Of a DNA stretch of 64,000 bases, positions 43,488-54,699 are shown piece by piece (position 1 is the first letter of the stretch; each line of letters opens with the position of its first letter). The notes beneath the pieces were generated by a model. That model worked only from the letters and a program-made list of their open reading frames with translations, was not told the DNA's origin and ran no database searches. Made by a program: the position numbers and the translations under genes. The DNA is taken from contig CM030832.1 in the NCBI GenBank assembly GCA_018105865.1, positions 23,559,782 through 23,623,781 on the forward strand, given 5' to 3'. This stretch comes from Metaphire vulgaris. Its lineage: Eukaryota; Annelida; Clitellata; Crassiclitellata; Megascolecidae.

Positions 43488-45466
43488 CTAATACATAAGT
43501 AAGCGTAAATCGTCTGACGCTATATAATCGTGCCTAATATGGCGGGGTAAAAGATTGCTATTTAGAGGAGTCTTATAAGCTCTGCTCTGTCGTAATGCGG
43601 CAAAGAGTATCGCTGCGCTAAAAAGATCATTTTCAACGAAGAGAAACATGCACTGTTGAAGTTCACCGGAAATTGAGTCGGTGCAAAGAACAGTGATCAT
43701 GCGTTTCAGAGACACTTTGTGCTCACATTGAATGTAAAGGTATTTCAAAAATTCCCAGGCGTCCAGTTTTAAACATACTTCGTGAATAGTTGAAGGATTT
43801 GGCGATTCTGAGGAAGAAATATTTATGTGTAAAGTAGCAAATCCTAAGATGACTTGTAAATATTCATCATACATCTGTGATAAACTGTTGCAAACCAATA
43901 TTGGTACAAACGAACACAGCCTCCTTGCGCCTGAATTAATAAATATAGTCTCAGTATTCTTAATCAGGTCGAAACAGTTGGTGATTTCATTAAGAGATTC
44001 GTGGTAAGATTCAATTGCTGTAAAGAAGATATTAGCCCGGCAAGCAAATGCAGCGCACTGCAGTGGCAAGATATTTAACTTCGCATGAAATGCATAATTC
44101 TCATGACCTAGAAGACATCGGCGATTGACACAAACTGAGTTTCTTAACCGCTTCCGAAGTAAAATCTCATTAAGGCTTTCGGAAAGTGATAGGTCATCGT
44201 GTAAATTAGGATAAGAAACAAAATTATTAATTTTACTCAAAGCCCATTCCAAATTTTCAAAACAGGCAACACAGTCTTTGCTTTCTTTTCTTGAAGTAAC
44301 ATTGTCGATGGACATTAAACGAAGATGTGCTTCAACTGCTGCGTGAAGATATCTCATTCCCGGTAAAAACCATTCACATTCAGACAAATATTCGCCAAAT
44401 CGTCCGTTTAATTCTTCACTGATCGGAAATAACATCGGCAATGAATGAAGACATTGGCAATCGAATGACATTTCAAAAACTAGATTGTCAATAACAGAGT
44501 GCGATTTCATGTCTATTTTGAAAATATTGATTCAGCAGCAATTGCAGTTTCTCCCTAAATTCTTTTTTATCTCTCAAATTACTCATTATATTGCATTCAG
44601 GAATGAAGTAAATCGGACAGTATTTCTTATCTAGACATCTGAGAAACCGAAAAAGCAATATATTTACACAGTTGTACATGTTTTGTTCACTACAAAATTA
44701 TGGAGGGAATTATTCGCAAGCACACAGCATGAGCGTCTTGAAATAGTACGTTTGTAAATTTTCTTCATCATCGTTAGTGCAAGAATTTGAATATATTTCT
44801 TTTGATGACTCGAATAATGTGATAAATGAGCTTCTGAATGTTCGACCAACTGTGAATCAAAAGAAGTTCCGCTTTTGAGAATGAGAATCGCCATTCTGTG
44901 TCGTCACAAGAGCTCCATGTACGAAGTTCAGAAACAAAATGACAACCGCCTCTTGTTATCCTGGCGATCAATTTCTCATTCGGCCATCCGTGAAATCTTT
45001 TGCGTTTCCTCCATTCTTCGGCTTCAATTGGCCAATACGGACAGTAGACTGAAAAGACTCGGTCTACACTTACAACACAACTATCTTCTCTTAAGTATTT
45101 ATGAACTGCATTGGCAAATATCGTCTCATGTTGCACGGATGGGCCACCTGTGCTTATTTTCTTTAGTATAAGTGGTCGATGATAGTATGTCGGTGTGTCG
45201 TCCGTATTGTTTTTATCAATCGTCAATCTAGTAAATCCTGGAGAAGTGTCCCTGCTGTTTATTTTAAAAATCCTGCATCTTATGTTTGACGGAGGATTTC
45301 TGTTCCATGGAATTGCGCAAGAATCATGTCAGTAGAACAAAGTATCGTTATCAGTGGGGTTGCTTGCGCAACATTTTCTCGGAAGTTCATACTCACTTCC
45401 ACATGGCAGAGTGTAATAAGCTTGCAGTTCTGTGAAACTTCTTCGACGAAACTTTGAGTAGTCCAT
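43488..45466 (-). pseudogene. Mab-21/cGLR-like pseudogene (duplicate of 23117-25093)
   Basis: Colinear with the intact gene from the ATG at about 45463 to the stop near 43488. Damage: an in-frame TGA where the intact copy has Cys right after the D-x-D box (PTDNDTLFY then stop, near 45338), then frameshifts near 44790, 44690 and 44510. The GS motif, D-x-D, third Asp (SVDRVFSVY), HGWP, EWRFSFSKAE and C-terminal half remain readable, so loss of function is more recent than the duplication. A C-terminal frame of 340 codons (44510-43488) is still open and could be a truncated product. Confidence 0.85.
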
Positions 45467-46300
45467 GGTCCGGTTGCATCTAAGTCTTAAATCCAAAATA
45501 ACAACTTCATTCGTTGGTCATTCATAAGAACTTTTTGAACTAACACAACAATCAATTGAAAGTATGCTTATTAAAATAAATTGAGAGCATGTTGATCCAA
45601 TTAATCGACATTATGCTGATCCAATAAGTTATTATGCAAACATAACTACTACTTTAAAATTAAATAGGATTTAATAAGTTGTCGGTGGATCTAGCTAGCA
45701 GTACCGGATTTTCGCGTTTTCTGATTGAACCAAAAATCAAAAATCATTAATTTACTCATTTAATTCCGTTACTTTTCCATTCAGACAATTGAAACCACCT
45801 CAGTCATCTCCTTCCCAATCAATCATCGCCGTTTTTCTTTATCATCATCTTCATCGTAAGCATCGCATCTTCATCGTAGCAATTGCAAATATTTTGAATT
45901 TTCCGTGACTGTGTTTATAAAATGAGAAATGATTACGTTTATTCTAGAAATAGATTCGTTCAGAAAATTCTGCATCGGTTGATAATCTGCAGATATCTCC
46001 TTCTTTCTGAAAAATCAGCCAAAGGCCACATACGCGAATCTCTTTTTTATAAGGCAGATAACTCTTTAGCGTCATCTTTTGCCTTCTGTCGATGTCATCG
46101 TCGTCACGTAGTGTTAGTCATCGTCCACCTCATAAACTTTAATGACATTTTATAAACACTCACATAAGTATGTTTTGCCAGAGACTGCCTATTCGCGAAA
46201 CATTTACTTACCTTGCTAACTGAAGATAGGGTATGTTTAATGCTAGCGGGACATTTTCAAATTATCAGCTGAAATACACGCGTATGTCAATATCACAAAA
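45467..46300. repeat. Segmental duplication copy B, upstream block with donor site
   Basis: Matches 25124-25479 and then 26795-27430 without the 1.3-kb insert seen in A. The minus-strand donor GTAAGT (46206-46211) and acceptor TTTCAG of the candidate exon are both kept, while the possible start codon is followed by TAG. Confidence 0.8.
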
Positions 46301-46513
46301 ATTCACAATTCAAAAAATATTCTGTGCTTCTGCGCTAATAAAAAGTATGAGCTAAAATTAGCAGGTGGTACAAAAGTGATATGTTCCAGTCTGTCATGCA
46401 ATTTCGGATGGGTTTTTGTTTGCCTGTGACTTGTCTTTCAGGCTGCCTATTAATTCTTGAAAAACGTGCAATAATTAATTGACTCCCGTCAGGGCACATC
46501 GTGGATAATCACT

Positions 46514-46772
46514 CAGAGATGTCCATGGGTTGGGTTAACCCATGAGTTGGGTTGGGTTGGATTGGGTTGGGTCAGACTTTTTCAAATTAATCGTCGGTTG
46601 GGTTGGGTCAGAAAATAAGTCATAGTTTAAGAAACTATAATGTATTACAGTGGGTTGGGTTAGGTTGGGTCAAGTAAACCTATTATCGGCATGGGTTGTG
46701 TTGGGTTGGGTTGGAGATTTGTTGGGTTGGGTTGGATTGGGTTATAAAAAAATGGAACCATGGACATCTCTG
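46514..46772. mobile_element. 259-bp MITE filled with GGGTT repeats
   Basis: Ends cagagatgtccatgg (46514) and ccatggacatctctg (ending 46772) are perfect 15-bp inverted repeats with hAT-like CAG/CTG termini. The interior is almost only (GGGTT)n and (GGATT)n. No clear 8-bp duplication (taatcact, tcaaagct). Confidence 0.75.
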
Positions 46773-46916
46773 TCAAAGCTCGATCATACGCGTATGACAA
46801 AATAAAATACGTAAAAATACGTGCGTATGAATAACAAAATAAAATACGCGTATTATACGCGTATTTTATAAGTCCGCTCGGTTACTTAAAATTTGCTTAC
46901 TTGGCCTACAATATCA
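46773..46916. repeat. CGTATGATACG-type palindromic block
   Basis: catacgcgtatgac, aaatacgtgcgtatga and acgcgtattatacgcgtat. Related words occur at 47515-47555 and 51285-51325. A small repeat family of palindromes; not coding. Confidence 0.5.
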
Positions 46917-47039
46917 AGTTTTGCCCATCAGAAAAGAGACAACCCAATATTGCCGATGGTCACAGGGAGACTCAGGTGACCCCTGGCAAATCGTCATTCG
47001 ACCCCTGTTAGGATCGCGACACACAGGTTGAGAATCGCG
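46917..47039. mobile_element. Fragment of the 50836-51188 hAT MITE family
   Basis: agagacaaccc-atatt, ctggcaaatcgtcattcgaccc and cacaggttgagaatcgc match the right half of the MITE at 50836-51188. The left half is missing. Confidence 0.75.
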
Positions 47040-47044
47040 GATCT

Positions 47045-47420
47045 ACTTGATATATCAAATTTCAGTTATGGCGGTAATCGCCTGTTCGTATGGACGATTT
47101 ATTTGCCTCTGCATCTTCTTCTACAGGAGTGGAGTCTGAAACTTAATCTAAGGTGGTATTTGGCACCCTGGAGGTGGATGCCTTCTGTTCTATGAGGCGC
47201 ACGACGTACATGTACGAGCGTCGCAGACGCTAAAGATTTATGACTTGGTGACTGATATCAGAGATCGTAGGTAGCTGAGGTATCTTTGGTCTGTGCTTAT
47301 GTGCTAGAAATGCTCTCTGAAGACTTGTATTTGAAGCAAAATTGCAGGTGCTTTAGAATATGACCTTTTTGACCTTTTTAACCCGAGACCTCCGTTTTCT
47401 AAAATTTCTTTGTAAAGGGT
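47045..47420. repeat. Direct duplicate of 40375-40745
   Basis: See 40375-40745. Differs by several short indels, including an extra segment at about 47110-47220. Confidence 0.7.
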
Positions 47421-47549
47421 TCCCCTTTTAATTTCTTTGTTCAGGTAAATGGTTAAGAGACTGCGGTAATTGACGCAATTTCATGGCTATGTAGGCCTAA
47501 TGTACAGTATATTTGCTCACGTATGATAGCGCGTATGATAAGAAATCAT

Positions 47550-47617
47550 ACGTTAAAATGATACAGGGATGTCCACTGTCACCACTACTATTCTATATAT
47601 ATATATATATATATATA
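47550..47617 (+). pseudogene. RT fragment, left of the TIR transposon
   Basis: Reads IQGCPLSPLLFYIYIYI, the RT motif R/Q-Q-G-C-P-L-S-P-L-L-F, running into (TA)n. The same RT resumes at about 50078 with ELIR and VMEWTREGV. Confidence 0.8.
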
Positions 47618-50018
47618 TTAGGGTGGTCCTTATTCCTATGGAAGAGAATATTTTTCGAGAGTTTTCAAGTCTGACCCCCTGAAACGTTTCCATCTGGTAT
47701 AGGAAGTACACGTACCAAATTTAGTACAAATGTTTTACTTGTAAGAGGTCGCTCAAGGTCTCAGACGAATGTAGTGTTTAATAAGAAGAAAAACGTCAAA
47801 TTCGGACATGTCCTCTTTTAGATGGCATTACATTTATTATAAATTGACATTTAAAAGTTAACCGAAATGTACAAAAATCGCAGTCAGTTTACTGTTACTC
47901 AGTTTCTGAACTATCGCCACAGTAATTTCGCTTTAGGCACCCAGGATATCTCTTACGATGATCAGAAACGGCTTGAAGTAAAAACTGCAACTGTTCTTCG
48001 TCTTTAGTCAAGCTACCAGTAAATTCCTAAACTAATGCAACCCCTCGTTCAGCATGATCATTTGTTACTTGAAGAGTCTTAACAGTATTACAGGCTAGGT
48101 TGTAATCATCCCTGTCATGCCATTGACATACCGGAGTGTGTAAAAAATCAGAAGGTAGGTTGAGCTTTGTGAAAAGTGACATAGTCATCTTAGTTGTAAA
48201 GTCTTCCAATGATTTAGTTTGAACTTCATCTAGCAAGAGGTTAACGTGCTTAGAAGGAACTGTGGCACCATCAGTACATAGCATTGCCATCACCATTTTC
48301 TCCTTTGTATCATTAGAAACTCTGTCATCAAACAAAGAGAGGCCGACCAACTCCTCAGATAAGTACCAAAGCTGACCTGCCAGTTTCATTGACGTTTTGC
48401 AGGAAATTGGCTTGTGAACTCTCTTGTAATCAACTAAGGACTTCAGTAGATTCAAATCGTTATAGGGTGCGCCCACTGCAAGAGGAGCTCTTATCCACGC
48501 GACCATATAGATTCTAGAATAGAAGATGCAGAGGCTTCGAAGACCATGTAATTTACGTTGTGCCAGTTTAAGTTGAGAACGAAACATCCATACCTTGAAG
48601 GTATAAATCACTTTGCTCATCCAGCGAGCTAGATGCGTGGGACCAGGTGTCGACCATACTACGCCACGACATGCATGAGTACCCAAAAAGATCAAAGTTA
48701 TCTCAATCAGCTCCTTGTAGTCGTCACGTGGTTGTTGTTGTGATAATGCAGTTTGAAGCTCCTGAACTACATCATCCCTTACACTTGTATGTCAGATAAG
48801 GCCTCAAAAACTTCAATGTCACTCGAATAATCTTGAAAATGAGTTTTATCGATTTTCTTCCATTGATCTTTAAATTTCTTAAATAGTGGAATTTCTGGAG
48901 ATAAGGTAACGCTCATGGCTTCATTGAATGCGGCGGCAGCAACCAATTCCAAGATATGATGTCTGCAGGCTAGATGCAACAGACTACGACCAAGCAGTTC
49001 CTGAAGTATAACACATGCTCCATTGCTCATTCCAGTATTTGAACTAGTTGTATCGAAACATAAACCACATACACTATCAGATATGTTCCACTTGTTCAAC
49101 ATAGCAAAGACTGCATGAGCCTGCTCCTTTCCAGTGCCTGAACATATTTGAGGTACCCCCAGCAACTGTGAGCCACCACCCAACAAAGAAATCAGAATAG
49201 CCAGGCGATCTACCTTTTGTTTTCCAGAAAGATGCAGTAACAGCTTTCCATCCCAATGTACCAACAATTTTACCCCAGGTTTGAAGCTTCCATGAATTCT
49301 TGAAAAAGCAGCTCGTCTATGTTCTTGCCTCTGACGGCGTATAGTGCTTCTATTAAGAGCCAAACTTTGAATGTCGCAACCAATACTTTTAGCAGTTTCT
49401 GCAACAACCGAAACTGCTGATCTATCTGAAACTTTATTGCGATCCAGTACAGCAGACAGTTGAGGAGTTAATATTTGCTGTCGTCCACGCTTGGCGCATG
49501 GGGGATGCTGCAGAAGAGAATATTGAGCACCACCCTCATTACTTGAGGATTCATCATCTGAACATGAAGAACGGTCAGCGTCTAAGGTGTTTAACAAAAT
49601 TTCTTGTGCCTTCAGATGTCGCTTTCTTTCTTTCTCAGCTCTTTCTTGACGTCTTCTCTCTTTACCCGCTAGTACAGGTAAGCCATGGTCCCTCTGCGCC
49701 CTTTCTCTCTTTGTGATAGGAGAAAATCTTTAAAACCTAATTATTGATAGTTAGACTGTATCACACAGGCTCCTTCATTTTAAGTAATTATCATGATCGT
49801 TGCTTCAATGTTTCAAGTTGTTTAGCATATGATGCAATAAATAGCATAATTTCATAATAGAACATATAATGCCTATATTGCGCAATACTTTGATGCGCTT
49901 GAGCGACCAGTTAACAATTGAATATTGATCTGCAATTTTGTACTAATAATTTACTTATATAAAGGAACAAAAATGGGGGTCAGACCTAAACATTTCAAAA
50001 TTTCTAAAATAAGGACCA

Positions 50019-50022
<4 letters not shown>
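47618..50022 (-). mobile_element. 2.4-kb TIR transposon inserted in an RT gene at (TA)n
   Basis: Left end ttagggtggtccttatt; right end, read inward, ttagtggtccttatttt. A further shared inner word gtctgaccccc lies about 60 and 30 bp inside. (TA)n flanks both sides. The coding strand is minus and holds one transposase-like gene (48000-49725) filling most of the element. Together with 11912-14391 this suggests a transposon group that inserts at TA in TA-rich tracts. Confidence 0.8.
47905..49725 (-). pseudogene. CRHH-type transposase-like protein, lightly damaged
   Basis: The minus frame starts with a basic coiled segment (RRRQERAEKERKRHLKAQE), then an acidic stretch, RQQILTPQLSAVLDRNKVSDR, and the core: VHWDGKLLLHLSGKQKVDRLA, QLLGVPQICSGTGKEQA, CGLCFDTTSSNTG, LHLACRHHILELV, IPLFKKFKDQW. 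The second half (48695-48027) follows after one frameshift near 48779, ends NDHAERGVALV with a TAG, and continues EFTGSLTKDEEQLQFLLQAV to about 47920. Conserved Asp in HWDGK and FDTT and the CRHH-x2-E box could be catalytic. Only two lesions, so it was active fairly recently. The superfamily is not certain; hAT-related is possible. A worn homologue is at 5280-6040. Confidence 0.75.
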
Positions 50023-50074
<52 letters not shown>

Positions 50075-50082
<8 letters not shown>

Positions 50083-50830
50083 TTAATCAGAGGGTGATGG
50101 AGTGGACAAGAGAAGGGGTGAGCGTAGGAAGAAGAATAATACCAGCTCTGAGTTTTGCTGACGATCAGGCAATGATAGCTAACAATTTTAAAAATCTTAC
50201 AAAAAATCATGGATAGACTAACTCAAGTATCAGAGGAGTATGGTATGCGAATAAATACAAAGAAAACGAAAACGATGATCATAAGTAAGAAAGAAGAAAA
50301 AGAAGTGAAGATCATGACTTATGGAGAAATAATAGAACAAGTCCAGAAATTCTGCTACCTGGGGAGTCTCATAACGGAAGATGCAAGATGCAAGGAGGAA
50401 GTGAAAAGGAGAATAGCGATGGGGAAAGAGGCATTCTATCAAAGAAAAGAACTGATGAGAGGAGGATTAGACAGAAACTTGAAGAAAAGACTTATCAAAA
50501 CACAGATATGGAGCGTGACACTCTATGGATCGGAAACATGGACTCTTCGAAAAAAGAGAAAATAACAAGACTAGAGGCCTTTGAAATGTGGATATAGAGA
50601 AAAATGGAGAATATCAGCTGGACAGAACATAAGACAAACGAGGAAGTGCTGAAACAGGTGGAGAAAAAGAAAGAGATGATCAACACAATAAGAAAAAGAA
50701 AAAAAGACCTCGATGAGACATATAATGAGAGGAGACTCACTCCTAAGGAAATAATAGAAGGACAGCTAGAGGGGAAAAGACCAAAGGAAGTACACGAGAG
50801 ATGCTACTCGACTGGATGATGGAAAAGGAC
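50075..50830 (+). pseudogene. RTE-like endonuclease-RT LINE, C-terminal half
   Basis: Reads VMEWTREGVSVGRR, ALSFADDQAM (catalytic box near 50157), RINTKKTKTMIISKKE, QKFCYLGSLITEDARCKEE, LYGSETWTLRKK, then after frameshifts MENISWTEHKTNEEVLK. Its upstream part is 47550-47617. The same class as 6700-9157 and 56760-57120, but a different subfamily. Confidence 0.85.
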
Positions 50831-50835
50831 TATAA

Positions 50836-51188
50836 CAGCGGTTCTCAACCTTTTTAGTGCCGCGACCCTTTTAATTCAATTCCCCATTATGTGGCGACCC
50901 CGCAACGTTCAAATTATTTTCGTTCACAATGTAAACTGCTAAAAATAATAATGCTACGACAATCAAAATGTTCGAAATGTTCGAAATCGTTATTATTTGA
51001 TTGTCTCCATGTCTATCCTCGAATGACAATTATAGTAAAACAACTAGTACGTCATAGCTACCACTGAGAAAATTTAGTACAATAACAAGAACAGAGACAA
51101 CCCCATATTTCTGATGGTCTCGGGCGACCTCTGGCAAATCGTCATTCGACCCCCTTTTGGGTCGCGACCCACAGGTTGAGAACCGCTG
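50836..51188. mobile_element. 353-bp hAT (Charlie-like) MITE, perfect 8-bp duplication
   Basis: Ends cagcggttctcaacc (50836) and ggttgagaaccgctg (ending 51188) are perfect inverted repeats. gactataa lies at 50828-50835 and 51189-51196. It has inner gtcgcgaccc words near both ends. It interrupts the tail of the RT element. Confidence 0.95.
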
Positions 51189-52035
51189 GACTATAAAGAG
51201 ATAAAGGAGAAAGCTATGAACAGGAATGAATGGCGAAATTGGAATACAAAACCTGCCTAAGGGCAGAATACTACTAAGAACGTTAAAATACGTGCGTATG
51301 ATACGAAAAATATAATACGTATGATCGAGCCTTGATCTCTGTAATCACTGCCTTGTCATTTTTAAGGGACAGAATTCCGCTATAAATAAAGTAAAGTAAA
51401 GTAAAATCTCGTGGATTTCTATAGCGCCTCGAGAAACAGCACAACAGTAGCTCCTTATTCTTAGGCGCTCAGCCTCTCTTAAAATAGCTATGGGGAAGGT
51501 ATGTTATCAGCTAGGCAATAGTCAGCAGACAAAGGGCAGTGAGGCTATGTTGTTACAGCTATGGAGGATATGATTTTAGAAAAAGGAATGATTTGAGCTT
51601 AGACCTGAAGACTTGAGGAGATAATGCGGGAATTATAGGAAATGAGGATTCAGATTTTATTGTTTGAAAGTGTCCAAGTCTGCGGAGGGAAGCTGGGATC
51701 GAGTTCCAAAGTTCAGGTGAGGCGTATGAGAAGGCACGGTTGCAAATTTTCAGGGATGACTGATTGAGTGGGCGTGACAGAGTGAGGTAAGATGATGAAC
51801 GTGTGGGTCGAGGAGGCTGAGGGGTTAAAAGTGATCTAAGGTAGACAGGTTTTGATGACTGAAGTGAGCTATATGTAAGTGTTATTATCTTATATTGGAT
51901 ACGTTCAGTTATTTTAAGACAATGTAATGATTTTAGTATGGGTGAAATATGGGAAAATTTAGGTGACTTAGTAACAGCACGAGCAAGTGCATTTTGTATT
52001 GATTGCAATTTGTTGATAGAGGCTTTGGGAAGGTT

Positions 52036-54432
52036 ACACTGGTCAACAAGGTTTTTGTTTCCTGTGCAATTTCTGGTGTTCCATGTAGATTTTGTCATGC
52101 TGATTACAGGAATAATTTTGAAAATTTCCTATCACGTAAATTTTTTGAGAAAAAGCTGATTTTAAATTTTAAAATTATAAGAATTTTAAAATCGTGGTTT
52201 TCGAGAGTTATCTGAGTTATGGGTATTCAGGTTAGGCAAGAATCTTATGTGACCGCCATAACAGATGTAATATGCACTGCTGGCTCACTTAACTACATGG
52301 ATTTTTAAAATTAGTATAATTAGGCATGTCCAGACATGCCCAGACGCGCCCAAACCTGTCTTCAAGACTACATGCCTAGCATGTATTGTTGCTATGGTTA
52401 CGCAGTCCTATATAAATACCAAGTAGCACTAGGAAGCAGCTGCAGTCTTTCTATTTGATGAGATATAACTGTTTAGTTAACGGCTGTGAATTGAATATAT
52501 TAACTAATTTAATTAAAGTTTCTGAAATGTCGCTTCGATGTCGTAATAGCACTGACACGTTCTGTTACATCTGTGGAGAGTTTACGCTGAAATCACTGAA
52601 GCGGAGTATGACAGCAATCATAAAGAAAGGATATGAGTTATACTTTGGATGCAAAATTGGCGACCAGGACAAAGTATGGGCACCTCATATATATTGTTCA
52701 TCTTGTGCTACCAGTCTGCGAGCTTCGCTTGCAGGTAAGCGTCCATCCATGCCATTCGCCATACCAATGATATGGAGGGAGCAGAATAATCATGTAACGG
52801 ATTGCTATTTCTGCATGACGAATGTTACAGGATTTTCTTCAAAGAATAGGAAGTCTATTGAGTATCCTAACCTTGCCTCGGCAATGAGACCAGTTCCACA
52901 CGACGAGAGTCTTCCTGTTCCAACCCCCCCGAGTTTTGGACACTGGAGGACGAGGACGAGCATGCAGAGACAGATGAAATGCTGCAGATAGTTGATGATT
53001 CAGCTACGGAAGACCCAAAGTTTGAGCCATCGACATCTAGCAATCCTCATTTGATTTCTCAGGCAGAGCTCAATGATCTGGCCAGAGACTTAGATTTGTC
53101 AAAAAATCAAGCAGAATTGCTTGGATCTAGGTTGCAAGGATGGAATCTGCTCTCTCCAGGTACAAAAATTTCAGTATTTTGTAAACGGCATGAAGACTTG
53201 ACTCGATTCTTCAAAAAAATCGACAGTCTTACTTTTTGCATTGACATTGATGGATTGCTTTCTGCTTTCGGCTGTAAGCACAATCCATCCGAATGGCGAC
53301 TTTTGTTGACTCTTCGCTGTTAAGTTTAAAGGCTGTTTTGCTGCACAATGGCAATTCATACCCTTCAGTACCCATTGGACATGCTGCTTACATGAAGGAA
53401 ACATATGAGAACATGCAGCTGCTATTGAAACACATAGAATACTCGAGATACAACTGGAATATATGTGGAGATCTGAAAGTTGTTGCAATTCTACTCGGTC
53501 TGCAGCTAGGCTATACCAAGTACTGCTGCTTTCTTTGGGAGTGGGACAGCCGAGCTAGAGATTCACATTATGTGAAAAAGGTCTGGCCACCTCGCAGGGA
53601 CTTGGTTCCAGGACAGAAGAACGTTAAACATGATCCTCTCGTTGATCCGAAGAACATTTATCTCCCACTTTTGCACATCAAACTTGGGTTAATGAAAAAC
53701 TTTGGCAAAGCAATAAACAAAGAAAGTGAAGCCTTTACATAGGGGCCTACTTACGACAGAGGTTTCCACGCACCAGTGATGCTAAAATAAAAGAAGGCGT
53801 TTTTGTTGGCCCACAGATTTGAGAGATGCTCAAGGACAGTTACTTTGAGGGCCTTCTGCAGGGTGCCGAGCATGTTGCCTGGACAGCCTTCAGGGATGTT
53901 GTTGCTAACTTTCTGGGCAACTACAAGGCGCCAAACTATGTTGAACACGTTGAAAATCTGCTACAAGCTTACAAGGCAATGAAATGCAACATGTCACTGA
54001 AGATACACTTCCTTCATTCTCACTTGGACTTCTTCCCGGACAATCTCGGCGCCGTCAGTGATGAACATGGTGAAAGATTTCACAGAGACATTGCCAGTAT
54101 CGAGAAACGCTACCAGGGAAAGTGGAGTCCGTCTATGCTCGGAGACTACTGTTGGTCACTGATACGTGAAGCACAAGACAGTGACTACAAACGAAAATCT
54201 ACAGCAAAACATTTCTAATTTTCTCATGTCTTGTCATTATTGCCTAGATCCTTCTGTAGGATTATGTTGCAGAAGACGTTACAATACTAAATGCTAAATT
54301 GTCGATTTCTTAAAAACCTTACGTGATACAGAAATTCTAATTACATATTTGTGTTCAGTAAGTCAAAATCTATTAGTTTCACCAAAATTTGTAGAGGAAA
54401 CAAAAACTTGCATAAAATTTGTTGACCAGTGT
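52036..54432 (+). mobile_element. 2.4-kb TIR transposon carrying the SDEHGERFH-type gene
   Basis: Left end acactggtcaacaag (52036) and right end, read inward, acactggtcaacaaa (54432). The similarity continues inward for about 110 bp (gtttttgtttcctgtgcaatt versus gtttttgtttcctctacaaat, later tatcacgtaa). The insertion splits an L2 RT at a fixed codon position. A clean target duplication was not resolved. The whole interior is one plus-strand gene with 5' and 3' flanks. Confidence 0.85.
52455..54218 (+). pseudogene. SDEHGERFH-type putative transposase, frameshifted
   Basis: N-terminus has Cys pairs (CYICGEF, YCSSCATSL, CYFCMTN) that look like a zinc-binding region. Then EDEDEHAETDEMLQIVDD, a linker, LTRFFKKIDSLTFCIDID, PIGHAAYMKETYENMQLLL, YNWNICGDLKVVAILLGLQ, KYCCFLWEWDSRARDSHYV, LPLLHIKLGLMKNFGKA, IKEGVFVGPQI, MSLKIHFLHSHLDFFPDN and SDEHGERFHRDIASIEKRYQ before the stop at 54216-54218. 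Frameshifts near 52940, 53300 and 53742 and a TGA near 53821. I recognise this as a protein family usually labelled uncharacterised in animal genomes. Asp/Glu residues in CGDLK, HLDF and DEHGE are candidates for a DDE-type site. Its place between TIRs argues that it is a transposase. Confidence 0.75.
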
Positions 54433-54699
54433 CAACAATCCATGTAGAGGGAGTTACAATAATCTAATTTGGAGTGGACTATTGAGGTGGCAATTGTGGA
54501 GGCAGTTGTAGTATCTAGGCAAGGGCGTAGGCGGAGAAGGTCACGAATATGAACATAGCAGGCCTTTTGATAGTTGGGAGATTTGTGATTCGAAGTTTAG
54601 AAAAAATCAAATTTGAATCCTAGATTTCTAGCAGTTGGAACAGGGATTATTGTGGTGTCAGGAGCCAAAACTAGTTTAAGATTGTCATTTTTTTAGTTG

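Larger units (their letters stand above)
51375..54690 (-). pseudogene. L2-type LINE split by a TIR transposon
   Basis: The low part (51375-52035) reads, on minus, NLPKASINKLQSIQNALARAV, FSHISPILKSLHCLKITERI, YASPELWNSIPASL and a 3' UTR with tatagcgcc (51421-51429) and a (TTTAC)n tail near 51400. The high part (54433-54690) reads PVPTARNLGFKFDF, RPCLDTTT-type sequence and ATSIVHSKLDYCNSLY. The two meet at KLDYCNSLY|NLPKAS if 52036-54432 is removed. Confidence 0.88.

Noticed and set aside
45330..45345. In-frame TGA replacing Cys in Mab-21 copy B, read as possible selenocysteine
   Set aside because: The same copy has three further frameshifts, and no SECIS-like element was recognised; simple pseudogene damage explains it.
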